From Tillus elongatus (lineage: Eukaryota; Arthropoda; Insecta; Coleoptera; Cleridae), in contig OZ023264.1 of assembly GCA_964006375.1 (NCBI GenBank), positions 19,721,040-19,785,039 of the forward strand: 64,000 bases of DNA, given 5' to 3'. Positions 33,481-47,234 of the stretch are shown piece after piece (position 1 is the first letter of the stretch; the number at the start of each line of letters is the position of its first letter). The position numbers were made by a program, and so were the translations under genes. The notes under the pieces are model-generated. The model was given only the letters and a program-made list of their open reading frames with translations. It made no database searches and had not been told where the DNA came from.

Positions 33481-34450
33481 CTATTCCTTTTCTGAGTCCC
33501 TGATTGAGGCTGATCCCTGAAAATTTCGCTTGAAAAAATATCTCCTAACTATTGCTCTCTGTGGCCAAACGGAGAGGTCATTAAGCTGTGCAACAAACTG
33601 AAAAGGATATGTAATCCTAAAAGAGGAAGTTACTTCATTTCTTCTCAGATCTTCAACTTTTAGAGCGATGTGTGGTAATGACTTTTTCAGATAATACGTT
33701 AATTTGTCGGCTGTCATTTCACTGTGCAACCTGCAAACATAAATGTATGCTAATTTCGGAACCGTTTTGATATCTGTTTGCTTCGTATCAATTCCAATAA
33801 CCGCTTCCTGATTCATCCGTCTGCGAAAACCAAAATCAGCTGATCGTTGTTTATTTTCATGTGACGTAGTCAGATGCTGTTGTGACCATTGATAAAGTAT
33901 CAAGGGGCCGGCATTGCTCGGCATTCACTGATTCTGAATGAAGCTGATAAGCTCTATCTACTCTGTCTTTACTGAAATTGTTATTTACTTGTTTATTTAT
34001 CGTCTGTTTTTGTGGATAAGAATATAAAGGTCTTCTCTCACAGGTGGCGTTAGCAGTTTCTTCAATAGTTTTCATTTTAAACTTCAGCAAGTTTTCCTTC
34101 TCTTCCTTGTCACTAATAATTCTTTGCAAAAGTTGATTCTCCTTTAATAGGCATATGTACTTCATTCGTAAGATTTCTATCAGAAAATTAGTTTCCTTGT
34201 CACTGACCCTTGGTTCAACAACGGTCTCGGATGAGATGCTCAGCAGGTCGTCCATGTTTTCATATTCGCATACAGAACATACATATTCTGCATCCTCTCC
34301 TGCATCTACACTTAAATTGGCACATTTAAAATGCAAACACTTCTGGCACAACTGACAGGTAACACCTTTCACTAATTTTCTATTGCATTTTTCACATTTT
34401 TTTGAGAATTTATCTAGAGTGTCTGATCGCGCCACAACTTCTTCCGCCAT
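33481..34450 (-). CDS. LINE ORF1 protein with PHD-like zinc finger (one frameshift)
   Basis: The ORF starts MAEEVVARSDTLDKFSKKCE at 34450. Residues about 19-62 carry the Cys/His pattern of a PHD finger (CEKC, CQLCQKC, HFKC, CSVCE). A coiled-coil-like stretch follows (LLKENQLLQRIISDKEEKEN). The frame shifts near 33880-33920; the second part (33481-33924) contains a region of RRM-like or PHD-ORF1-type RNA-binding character (KLAYIYVCRLHSEMTADKLT, YPFQFVAQLNDLSVWPQ, RRYFFKRNF). PHD-containing ORF1 proteins are known in CR1-like LINEs of insects, and this one lies just upstream of the ORF2 remnant. Its job would be to bind the element's RNA. One frameshift and the damaged ORF2 make it inactive here. 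Confidence 0.8.
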
Positions 34451-35265
34451 CTTATACCTATGAAGGTTAATTCATATTATATATAAAGTTGTGATTGCAG
34501 GAAACTTCAGCTTTTTCCTTAAGGGACTATAATGAATGGCTTCTAATTATAAACAAAAAAAAATTACCACATTTAAGATTTATAAACAGTAGAAATAAAA
34601 TAGGCACCAGATTAGAGTCCAGCAACATGCCTAATGAAAAAATATGATAATCAGATTGAAAGCTTTCATTTGTGACATAGGTATATATACTAATTAGAAA
34701 GATAAGAGTGGAGAATAAACAACTCTATTTTTTTAGTTTGTTTAATACATGCCAATATATCAGTCTCCATAAGTACAAAAGATGAAAAGGTTTGATTTAT
34801 AAGGCCTTAATTGGTAACCAAGCTGATTTTGGCAAAGAATAACACTTAATTTTGAGGACATAAATATTATGCCATGTTTCTCTGGAAAGTAAAAAATGAA
34901 AATTCATTATAACACATCTTGTTTAATAAAAACTTTTGACTTTTAAGTTTGTGAGTTTTCACAAATTTTCATCGAATCAAAGTTCATTTAAAATGTCTGC
35001 TACTAAAAGCATGTTAACTTTACAATATAGTTTACTTAGTATTCAGTATTCCAAGTTAATTTTCTGGCCTACTTGATATATTTGTACTCATTTTCTTTAA
35101 GGTAAAAAGTTCTCAGAACCCCTTACTAAAACCACCATCATTCAATACTATTTACCTTAAAAATTAAAAAATTATTTGACAGCTCTTAGGATGACAAATT
35201 CGTTCATCACGAAACTAAAAATCAGTACTATTAAAAATATAAATTACAGTCAAAAAATATAGTAT
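34451..35265. other. Intergenic / 3' flank of the Ric-like gene
   Basis: AT-rich. The 3' untranslated region of the minus-strand GTPase gene must start at 35265 and run leftwards, but I cannot place its end; no obvious polyadenylation signal close to the stop was found. Confidence 0.4.
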
Positions 35266-35709
35266 TTAAGAATTAAAGCTCGTATGTCTTTTTCGTTTGA
35301 AAACCAACGCAAATATACTCCGCAACCTCCACCACTTACTGTGTCTGTGGGGCTTGCGGTCGTTACTGGGCAAACCTAGTTTCTGTCTTTCTTTTGCTCT
35401 GATCTCTCTTACCAACGTGTGGAAAGCATCATCTACATATGTTCTTAAAGCTGCCGACGTTTCATAAAATGGACAGCCAAACTGTCTCGCTAACGACTTA
35501 CCCTCTTCCGTTGTTACTTTACGTTGCATTTGTAGATCAAATTTGTTACCTACTAGTACTAGAGGTGTGTCTTCGGATGCTCTCACTTTCTGGATGAGTT
35601 TTCTGTATTCTAAGGCTTCTTGAAAACTGTGTCTGTCTGTTACGCTGTAACAGATGAGGAAGCCTTCGCCGCATCGCATATATTGATCTCTCATCGCTGT
35701 GAATTCGAC
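35266..35709 (-). CDS. Ric: Ric-like gene, last coding exon
   Basis: Starts after ATTATCAG| with [20 protein letters not shown] and runs to the stop at 35266-35268. It carries the NKFD and ETSA nucleotide-binding motifs and the basic C-terminal tail. Upstream sequence of the open frame (to 35742) is intron. Confidence 0.95.
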   Translation of the reverse strand, partial: VEFTAMRDQYMRCGEGFLICYSVTDRHSFQEALEYRKLIQKVRASEDTPLVLVGNKFDLQMQRKVTTEEGKSLARQFGCPFYETSAALRTYVDDAFHTLVREIRAKERQKLGLPSNDRKPHRHSKWWRLRSIFALVFKRKRHTSFNS

Positions 35710-38700
35710 CTGATAATTAAAAAACAATATAATAAATGACATTAATGATAATGTTATTAAACCAACAGAACATGTGCAATTACAGCGGTAAATAAAAAAG
35801 AATTATTGTTGTTATTGTTGACACAAAATGGCTGTGGCCTTTTGACATTAGCACATTTTTCAAATTTACGCCAAGAGCCGGACCTTTGGCTGAGATGCAA
35901 AACGTAACTGTTATGTAAATTCATTGTTCTTTTTTAAATTTCGATCATTTGACATTATTTCTTATGGCATGTTCTCTTTTACCTGTACAAACTAGGGTAC
36001 TTATATTGTAACATGGGTTTTTCTTCCTCTAGTGTTCCACTTGCGACAAACAAGGGGGGTGCTGCTTCCCTTCCCCTCTTGTATGCATAGAACCACCCTT
36101 GTTGCATAAACCACAAGACAAATTTCCTTAGAGCAGCCCTCAAGAAAGTTATAGGACCTGGGGCGAATAGGGGTGCTGTGCAGAGTATGCAAGGTTTAAG
36201 GGGGATATGGCTTTAAGCCGTTTGCTTCGCATTTTCTGCTCATATTTCCTTTGTACTACTTACCCTGCTAAGCACGCCTATTCACTCACACCTTGGGGGG
36301 TGTGAACAAGAAATTTCTCTTGTGGTTTGTGCATCCAGGGGAGGTTCTAAGCATGTTTCTGAAAAGATTTTTCAAAAAAGCGTTCGGGAGGTTGTCTGCA
36401 AGGAGGTTGTCTGCAAATTTACCATTAAATGTTTTCTAACAACATAGTTAATAGGCAATTATGGCATACCTAAGTAAGGGTCGTGCGGTGACATTTCAAA
36501 TAAGGGAAGCAATTCTCAGAAATTTACCTATTTGTAGTGTAACTCAATTCTTCGTTTTTGGCAAACTTGTTAATAATGTCGTCATAAAACTGTGGATTCT
36601 GGGATATTTCCTAGACAAAGTTATTTTCAACTGATAAAATTGAAATTTGGGAAAGTCTTTCCTGTCCTGTTGAATTCCTAACATAACTCTTGATACGTTT
36701 CAATGTAGAAAAATTTCGTTCTACCGATGTACTAGTAGCAGGAATTGTTAATACTAATTCACATAATTTGAACATTTCAGAATATGCATTTTTCAATTTT
36801 GATTGTTTTAAGAAGGTTATAAGTTCACTTGCGTTAGTTTTTGTGTCAACATCAGTTTCATAAATGACTGTGAGTTCTGATCGTAATAAGGCTTTGCCAA
36901 AATAATGTCCATAGTGGTGGAATAATGATTTGAATGAATCTTCTGGGAAAGGTGTCCCTTTAAATCCTCCAAAATTACACAATTCAAGAAATTTCAGGTC
37001 ACTGAGATGATCAAATCTGCACTTAATTTGCTGCTGAATTTGATCTATGATTTCGCAGAAAAAGCGGCGGTAAGAATTTTGAAGGTCTCCCACATTATCA
37101 GTGTGCAGACGCTTTCTTCGTGGCTCCACTTCTCCTAATTCAATTGTTTTTTCCCAGAACGTATCAAATTCATTCCTTTTTTGAATTATAATGGATATAA
37201 ATTTACAATTTTTTTTCAGGCAAAAACCAATGTCATTGGTTTTACATTACAATATGTTAAATACATTATCTGAAAACGGAAATATTTCCGAAAATATATT
37301 GAGTAAAAAGTTAAAATTGAAGTCTGTTTTCAAACCATCCAAAAATCCTCTAGAACTATTTATTTTTTCTCCATCCCAATTTTTGATATTTTCCATTATG
37401 TTTTCAAAAAGTTCAGTTAACGATTCACGGTGTTCAAATATAGTTAACACAAGTCTGCCATTATAGTTCCATCGGGTTGCGGCCACTTTGGGTAAACGTT
37501 TTTTAACAATTGAGTAGTCTAAGGCTTGTGTGTGCTTCCTACATTTGGAAAAAAGCAGCCATTTCACTTAGGGCAGCAAAAAACACTTTACTTTCTTTAA
37601 TATGATTTACAGATTGGGATAAAATTAAATTAAATTTGTGAGCACAACAGTGTACAAATAGAGCACTGAAGAACGTTTCCCGCACTTTAGCTTGAAGACC
37701 TCCTAAATGTCCGGCCATAACAGCAGCCCAAACATAGCTTTGGGCAATTAATTTATTATCAGCCTCCTCAATATCTTTCATAATATTAAGCACAATTTTA
37801 TATAGACCGTTTGCGGTACGATCTTCTGTCACATTTTTAAAGCCTAAAAATCTTTCTTGTACACTCCCATCCATTTTTATGTAGCGTATTACTACAGATA
37901 GTTGACTTAAATTAGTTACATCAGTTGTTTCATCTAGAACAATAGCAATGAAACGAGTCTGTTTAATTTCAGATTTAATTCTGTTCAAAATAATAGTGGC
38001 ACCAGCTGAAATTAAGTCATTCTGAATGCAATTTGATGTCCCGCGAAAAATGTTAGACTGTTCCAAGTGATTTTTTTAAACAAATGTCGTATTTGGCTAT
38101 TAAAGACACTAGGTCTTGAAAGTTTCCTCTATTTGCAGATGTAGTTGATTCGGCATGACCCTGAAGCCTATTTCATGCTGACCAAGAAAACACACAATAT
38201 CAATAAGTCTTTTTAATATGTTTCTGTTTTTATCAACCAGTTCATTGTGTTGGCGATGACTCATTTCTATCTGCTTGTCAACAGCGTGTTCAATTCGCGT
38301 TGTTCCAAAGACACTTAATTTTAAAATGGTCTGTAAATGCGCTTTAGATATAACATGTCTTTTTACTACTTTATGTAGATTATTCAAGTCGAAAAACCCA
38401 CTTTTATTTCACACTCTCTTTTCAGTCACAAATAGACTACAAGGCCAACAAAACAGTTTATTCCTGTTTCAACAACCCGTCAACCATTCCTATTGTTTAT
38501 AAGTTTTTTCCACGTTGAAATGTCGAAAGGTCTTGTATTTAAGATTTTTAGGGTTGGTTTCTGCCTACTTTTATTAATAACAGCAAGGTTTTCAGCAAAC
38601 GGTAAACCTGAAAATCCTTTGGTTGTCAAAAAACACAACACAATCACAATTATTATTACCACTTGTTTGTAAAGTTTGTAAATCCCCACCCCCACCGTCG

Positions 38701-39747
38701 CCACTGTTAAAAGCTGATCTACTTGCAGCCATATTAATAATCATAAAATGCCAATGTATTTAACTTAGACAAATGCTTATATCTACGAAATAATCAATGA
38801 CATTCACTTTGTACGTGCACCGGGTCTTCCTAGTACAACATATTCTAAAAATACAGGTACATCGTGTCGAGCCAGGGTTTCTCATAAGTGGCCTGCTGAC
38901 TACGTGTATTTAAAACTGAAGTCATTGCATCCACTCGTAGTATCAGGTTCATGCAATGCTGTTCGTTGGCAGTCACATTTACTGGGATGACGTCCTTGCT
39001 AGGAGCGTAGATACAAATACAGCGTGATGCATAATAAATAATTATGTGTGTGAGCTTGCTAAAGAAAAATTGTAATAATTAAATTAGTTTCAGAATTTGA
39101 AATTTAATATTTAAAATACAAAAGGGATTTTAAATAATGCGGTTTAATATAAATTATTTTTAAGTAGGTATGTAGTCATTATTTTAAAGGAAGCAATGCT
39201 TCCCTTGCTTCCATGGACCGCACGCCACTAACCTAAGTACTGAAAATGAAAGACAGAACAAGTATTTATCATTATACACACACACATACCTGTCCAGCAG
39301 TGTCTAGAATATCCAACAAGGCAGGTTCCCCATCAATTACAGCCTGCTGCTGATAGGAATCCTCTGCGGAAAGATCGGAATTATTTTACAAATCAAGTAA
39401 TATACAAATACACACTTAATCTTAAGTCACAGATTATCTTACCTATCGTTGGATCGTGATAATCCAAAAAACTATGACTAACAAACTGGAGTGTAACAGC
39501 TGAAACAATTGATGTCTTTTAATAGATATCTTAATGTGGAAAATTTAGAAAACTCACCTGATTTTCCTACACCTCCATCCCCTAAAACGACTATTTTATA
39601 CACCCTAATACCGCTCCTACACTTATCTTGTGTACTACTGGCTCCAGCGAGTGGCCTATCTAATTCTATGTCAGGATCTTTCCCTGATCTATTTGACTCT
39701 TGTCTTGATATCTTCCCTTTTTTCTTGTGGCTTGCTTCACCAGCCAT
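35266..39747 (-). CDS. Ric: Ras-related GTPase, Ric/RIT type, four coding exons
   Basis: Joining exons 39747-39558, 39499-39443, 39363-39290 and 35709-35266 gives an intact 254-residue small GTPase with GT/AG borders and matching phases. Motifs: P-loop GDGGVGKS (56-63), effector region HDPTIEDSY (78-86), DTAGQ (103-107), NKFD (162-165) and ETSA (190-193). The effector sequence HDPTIEDSY and the C-terminus, basic with [18 protein letters not shown] and without a CAAX prenylation box, identify the RIT/Ric family (Drosophila Ric binds calmodulin) rather than Ras or Rap. It should be a membrane-associated signalling switch held by the basic/aromatic tail. A second in-frame ATG at 39759 would add four residues (MIYE); I prefer 39747 but cannot decide. 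Intron 3 is 3.58 kb and holds a hAT transposon. This is the only convincing host gene in the window. Confidence 0.95.
36010..36425 (+). repeat. Dispersed repeat 'family B', single arm, in the Ric intron
   Basis: This segment matches the right arm of the inverted-repeat element at 51440-52531: shared landmarks include GTTGCATAAACCACAAGA, AATAGGGGTGCTGTG, GGGATATGGCTT, TTTCTGCTCATAT, TGTGAACAAGA, TTCTTGTGGTTTGTGCAT and a final GCGTTCGGGAG. It is non-coding. It lies beside the hAT element within the large intron. Confidence 0.8.
36476..39230 (-). mobile_element. hAT transposon in the Ric-like intron, with 8 bp target duplications
   Basis: ACCTAAGT flanks both sides (36468-36475 and 39231-39238), the 8 bp duplication expected of hAT. 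The ends share a short imperfect inverted repeat (left AAGGGTCGTGCGGT, right complement TAGTGGCGTGCGGT). The 2755 bp interior encodes a decayed hAT transposase of the ZMYM1-like type on the minus strand. A perfect target duplication with a decayed ORF suggests moderate age. Confidence 0.95.
36611..38732 (-). pseudogene. hAT-family transposase relic (TTF-zinc-finger / DUF4371 / dimerisation domain)
   Basis: The minus strand opens [16 protein letters not shown] at 38732, then a stretch with [14 protein letters not shown] and, after shifts, [13 protein letters not shown] (TTF-type zinc-binding region), [11 protein letters not shown], then [20 protein letters not shown] (first catalytic Asp region of DUF4371 proteins), [16 protein letters not shown], and the C-terminal hAT dimerisation domain [20 protein letters not shown] with [11 protein letters not shown]. 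The domain order is that of ZMYM1-like hAT proteins. At least four frameshifts or stops (near 38590, 38470, 38100 and 37550) inactivate it. Confidence 0.92.
39290..39363 (-). CDS. Ric: Ric-like gene, coding exon 3
   Basis: A 74 bp exon (acceptor CCGCAG|AGGATTCC, donor GGACAG|GTATGTG) encoding [20 protein letters not shown] and TAGQ, ending exactly at the switch II Gln. Confidence 0.93.
39443..39499 (-). CDS. Ric: Ric-like gene, coding exon 2
   Basis: A 57 bp exon (acceptor TTTCAG|CTGTTAC, donor ACGATAG|GTAAG) encoding [18 protein letters not shown], the switch I region. Phase 1 at both ends. Confidence 0.92.
   Translation of the reverse strand: MLHSSLLVIVFWIITIQR
39558..39747 (-). CDS. Ric: Ric-like gene, coding exon 1
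   Basis: Encodes residues 1-63 ([17 protein letters not shown]... to the P-loop GDGGVGKS) plus one base of codon 64. The donor reads AAATCAG|GTGAGT. The start could instead be 39759. Confidence 0.92.
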
Positions 39748-39759
39748 TTCATAAATCAA

Positions 39760-40590
39760 TCTATGTATTATCTTGAACAGCTCGATTTCAGTGATGTCAC
39801 CAAATAATTTCTTAATTTAAATATGTTTGCTGCTGTTATTGATATTTGCCACTCCTGAAACCTTCCAGCCTCTCATAACATTTGGGTGACAGTGACAGTA
39901 ACAATTGTGACACTAACAACTGACAATTAATTGATAGTGACGTTTACTTTATTTTGACAATTAACAGATGACAGTAACAAAAAATTTAAAATAAATCCCA
40001 AGAAAAGTTTGAGTGTTTACATTTTTACATTATTGATTTTTAATCGTAAAATACTAGTATCGTAGTATTTTCATCAATATTTACTTACAAGGAAAACTAA
40101 CTTTTAAACTAGCTTTACATTTAATTTCGTCCCTAATTAAATAGGTACCTACCTTGTTTCTATTTTCTATAGTTTAAAAGATACTATAAAGAAAGAAATT
40201 GAGAGTTTGTAAGTTAGTACATCTCAAAAATAACTGATTCGAAACATGTTTTGATAGAAATATAATTCAAAATACATGTATTTATTTTGATATTAATTAG
40301 TCACTTTGAAAGCTACACAAATACACGTTTAAAATGCCGCAACCCCCCTGAACCAGGACGTATTATGTGTTGCATAAGCCTGATTCATAACTTTAATATT
40401 ATGAGGCAATAAAAAAGCTCCACGTAATGCATAATTCTAATGGGCACCCATTCAGCGTTGCCAGCCATAGTTAGTTTTCACTAGATCTGCTGAATTTCGG
40501 TTCTATTTAGTGATTTAGTAAAAACTTTAAGTAAATGCTTGAAATCTAGTGATTTTTATGATATTAAATTAGTATAACAAATCCTTCAAT
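39760..40590. promoter_or_regulatory. Upstream region of the Ric-like gene, TGACA-rich patch
   Basis: The 5' region of the gene must lie here. At 39890-39985 the word TGACA occurs six times in about 100 bp (GTGACAGTGACAG, TTGACAATTAACAG and others). No TATA box or defined initiator could be assigned, so a promoter role is a guess. Confidence 0.3.
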
Positions 40591-40942
40591 CCTCGGTGGT
40601 TCAGGGGTAAGAACGTGTACCTCTGAACCGAAGGGTACTGGGTTCGATCCCAGGGCACCCCTTTCACTTTTTCAGTACAAACTGTAAAATTAACATCAAC
40701 CGAGGTTCTGGCATTGTATTTGAGCAAGTTGAATGTCTGCACGTTCCGCCCTTCGGAGGGGGCGTAAAGCTGTCGGTCCCATGTCCATGCGATGTTGGGC
40801 ACGTTAAAGATCCCTACCCTCCTTACAGAAAGGCAGGGGTTCGGCAAAATTTCCAAGATAGTGTGGTGAAACTGCTACCTGGCGTCGGTGATTGACCATA
40901 GTCGCGGAAATAGGCCGACGTTAAAGAAACAAATTAAAAATC
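40591..40942 (+). mobile_element. tRNA-derived SINE with long body
   Basis: The head (40591-40664) has an A box (TGGTTCAGGGG) and a B box (GGGTTCGATCCCAGG) and ends GGCACCCC. The body contains the conserved-looking segments TTCGGAGGGGGCGTAAAGC, TGTCGGTCCCATGTCC, GGGCACGTTAAAGATCCC and CGACGTTAAAGAAAC, a layout known for long insect/invertebrate SINEs. An A-rich end follows. I could not prove a target duplication. Confidence 0.75.
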
Positions 40943-40944
40943 AT

Positions 40945-42324
<1,380 letters not shown>

Positions 42325-42982
42325 TGGGTTTGACGATGTCATTGATGACTTCGCTTACATAAAGCTAGAAAAGTACAGTTTTATTTTTTTTACAAACTAT
42401 TCTTTGTTTTCCAATGGGAAATTTCTGTTGAATGGGAGTGATATTTTTAGAGTACGTATACGGATCCTATATATATTTTTTACATTACCTAACTATTTCG
42501 TATAATAATCTGTTGTTTTTTGTAAAAGTTAATTTAAGTGTAGGGGAAATGTTGGTAAAGTGGCCACCCGGGAAAAGTGGCCATTCCCGATTTTGGTGTC
42601 AACCGAGTGCTCCATCTGTGAACCAATAGCATAAGCAGATCGGCCATTTGAAGAAACAAACAGTGGGGTGTTCTGTTTTACCATTGTGTATAACTGTCAA
42701 CGGATAAGACGATTATTGTAATTTCTGACATGTGCGATTTATGGTGTTGAGTTGATTGCCACTACATAAAAAACGGTGTGATTACATATCACTTAAAAAC
42801 GCTTTTGTGCAATTAGTGAATATAGTGTCAGGTATGTATGCATGTAGTTTGTTTCCTGAATACTGCGACAGTAGCTTAGATATCATGTTATTTTTCCAAA
42901 CTTTAATTTTGGGGTAAGTGGCCACTGTGATCACTTTACCCCCGTCCATAGAACTGTTCAATTTTAAAAAATGTCTTTCAGG

Positions 42983-44353
42983 ATGCCTCGACAGTACAAA
43001 AGAACATCATCGCAACTATTATGGGACTCTGAGGTAATGCTAAGAGCTATAAAAGCTGTTCGAGAAGGCAACGTTCTGCTCCAGACTGACAGAAAAATAT
43101 ACAATGTACCCAGAAACACACTGAAGAGGTGGAAAGAAGATTTTGGGGTCGATTCGTCCAGTCTTCGGCGAAAAGTAAGAGCAGGAAATAGTTGAACACA
43201 TTAAGGAAATGGAGACTCCATATGGACTTTCCAAGAAATATGTGAGGTGCTTAGCTTTTCATCTTGCAGAGAAAAATGACTTAAAACATAATTTCAATAA
43301 ATAAAATATGCTATCTGGGAAAGATTGGTTAAAAGGCTTCCGAGACCGAAATCCTGACAAGTCTAAGTGAACCTGAAGCTACGAGTGTTGCTAGAGCCAA
43401 AGCTTTTAACAGACGCAATGTCGGGAATTTTTTTCTCTTTTGGACGAATGCCTTATTAGGCATCATTATTAGAGTTACAATGTCGACGAGACTGGGTTAA
43501 CCACAGTACAGTCAAGATCAACCAAGGTGTTCGCTCAAAAAGGCCGGAAGCAAGTAGGGAGTATCACGTCAGCAGAAAGGGGAACTTTAGCAACTCTCGT
43601 GGTTTGCATGTCCGTTGAAGGATCATCCGTTCCTCCTATGATAATTTTTCCCAGAGTTCGAATGAAAGGGGAATTGATGGACGGAGCTCCACCTGGAACC
43701 AAATTTGCATGTCACTCTTCTGGCTGGATGCAGCTACATACAGCGCAAAATGGTTTGAGCACTTCGCAGACATGCTAAGCCATCTGCAAAATATCTATGA
43801 CTATTGATACTTGATGGGCATATGACCCATACAAGGAATTTAGATTTCATCAATTCAGCGAGATAAATTTGTCACAGTGCTTTGTCTGCCCCCTCACTGT
43901 AGCCATAAGCTGCAGCCCGTAGATTTTTCATTCAAGGTACTGCTAAGTAATTTTGATATCATGAAAGTCGAGTTATTTATGAAAAACAGCCCCGGCAGGA
44001 CAGTTTCACAATTCAAAATCGAAAAATTATCAGCCATAAATGGTTTTAGACATTGTGGCATTGTACAGTACAATTTAAATATATTTTCCGATGCATTTCC
44101 GGGCGCGGAAGTAACAGATTTAGAGCTTAAGGAAAATGATGGTAATTTTGATACGAACACACCAGAACAATCAGAGAATCAAACTCCAGAAAAAGACGAC
44201 ACACCAAAGTTGCCTGCCAACTTTGATTGTCAACCCGGCACCTCATATTATCAACCCAGCACTCCAGATTGTCAACCCAGCACCGCATTTTATCCACCCA
44301 GCATTCCAGATTGTCAACCCAGCACTTCAGGTCTGCTGGTCAGTACCAAGTAA
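42983..44353 (+). pseudogene. Pogo-like transposase, psq HTH and DDE domain (decayed)
   Basis: The frame opens MPRQYKRTSSQLLWDSEVML, a psq-type helix-turn-helix (RKIYNVPRNTLKRW), preceded by TTTCAG which could be a splice acceptor. After shifts the DDE_1 catalytic core appears: QKGRKQVGSITSAERGTLAT, SSVPPMIIFPRVRMKGELM, GAPPGTKFACHSSGWM, LILDGHMTHTRNLDFI and LCLPPHCSHKLQPVDFSFKV. The C-terminal part is a proline-rich repeat (four to five copies of a DCQPSTP-like unit, 44219-44330), then the insertion. Frameshifts near 43190, 43340, 43500, 43780 and 43860 make it a pseudogene. Confidence 0.9.
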
Positions 44354-44374
44354 ATCATTCCAATACAAAAAAAA

Positions 44375-44768
44375 TAGACGCAGCAAGTGCGTTATGGAAG
44401 TGAATTTTCATAAAAATCAATTTGGTTACCGGTATAACCTATATAGTAGGAACAATGTACCATATTTTATCAAAATAAGTATTTGAAAATGTACAAAAAT
44501 GTTCCGAAAATAAACTTTAAATGTTTCTGAGAAAACTGGTCTCCTAGACAATGAACCTTAGGTTAATAGCAAATTGAGTTATTGAAATTTGAAACATTTA
44601 ATGAAAGTTCGCTACCAAAACGCCCTTGCCGCGTTTATACAAAAAATTCCGAAAATAAAGTTGATTGTTTTCCTAACCAACAAAACTTACGTTAATAGCA
44701 AATTGAGTTATTAAAATTTGAAGGTTTTAATGAAAATTCGCTACCAAAACGCACTTACTGCGTCCAGA
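44375..44768. repeat. Family A-related element with terminal inverted repeats (short form)
   Basis: Left end TAGACGCAGCAAGTGCG then TTATGGAAGTGAATTTTCAT; right end TGAAAATTCGCTACC then AAAACGCACTTACTGCGTCC, the inverted complement. An internal copy of the right end lies near 44610-44637, so the right part is duplicated. It lies inside the pogo-like element. Confidence 0.8.
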
Positions 44769-44779
44769 TTTATTTCTTT

Positions 44780-45565
<786 letters not shown>

Positions 45566-45699
45566 AACTTGAATCACCAACGACTTATGGGTCAGCCTGT
45601 AATTGTAGAAATATTTTTTAAGATGCAGCTCAATACACCCTATAATTAATGTATATAATTTTTTTTCGTATCGTGCATAATAACGGATATATTTGACTT

Positions 45700-46544
<845 letters not shown>

Positions 46545-46545
<1 letters not shown>

Positions 46546-46909
46546 GGTACAAAAACCTGGTAATAGGGTAAAAGGATCAACTGCCATTTTGATCGACAGC
46601 CGGTACAAAAGGAACATGGAAGCGCAGAAGGAAACGTCAAAAAGAACTGTTAAAAGAAATGTAGCCAACAAAGAAAAAATTAGTAAGCGTGCCAACAAAA
46701 AGAAGAAACCAGTGGTCGTTGTCGAGAATGATACCAGTGACTAAAACTAGGATGACGCAGAGTATCTCTACTGTAATAGCATGTTCTCTAAATAGAAGGA
46801 GGAAGAAGGGTGGGTATCATGTCCAGCGTGTAAGCGCTGGGCTCATGAGGAGTGTGCAGGGTGCAAAAGCGATGACGACGGCTATATTTGTGATATTTGT
46901 AAGCCATAA
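46545..46909 (+). pseudogene. C-terminal tail of the pogo-like transposase with PHD-like zinc finger
   Basis: The frame resumes with a lysine-rich linker (NVANKEKISKRANKKKKPVV) and, after two stops, EEEGWVSCPACKRWAHEECA followed by CKSDDDGYICDICKP before a stop at 46907. With the preceding YLYCNSMF this gives the CxxC...C..C...H..C...C..C arrangement of PHD-like fingers seen at the C-terminus of many insect pogo-like transposases. It shares the element's inverted repeats with the part at 42983-44353. Confidence 0.82.
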
Positions 46910-47234
46910 ATTAGTTATATGGCGACTATTCTTTCTAAATAATGAATAAGTTTTGAGAAATGGACGGTTTTTTGTATCAGCTTCATAAATCAAGAAAATC
47001 CTGCTATATTGGTTAATGCCATGTGTTGGCCGCTTTACCCGTACAATGGGTCAATTTTGAATTTTTATCATCTAAAAATAAAACCACAGCACTTAGGCAC
47101 TCGAATTCAAGTCATGTCTTAGTTAATGCCTTAGTGAGTCGATCTCTATCAGAAAATGTGTTGTAGAATGTTATATAGTTTCGTAATTAACTTTCAAACC
47201 TTAGGGTGGCCACTTTACCCAAATTTCCCCTACA

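Noticed and set aside
37191..37466. Plus-strand open frame within the hAT transposase
   Set aside because: Antisense shadow; the minus strand encodes the transposase.
40591..40664. Functional tRNA gene
   Set aside because: It continues into a SINE body without a pol III terminator, and the cloverleaf is not convincing.
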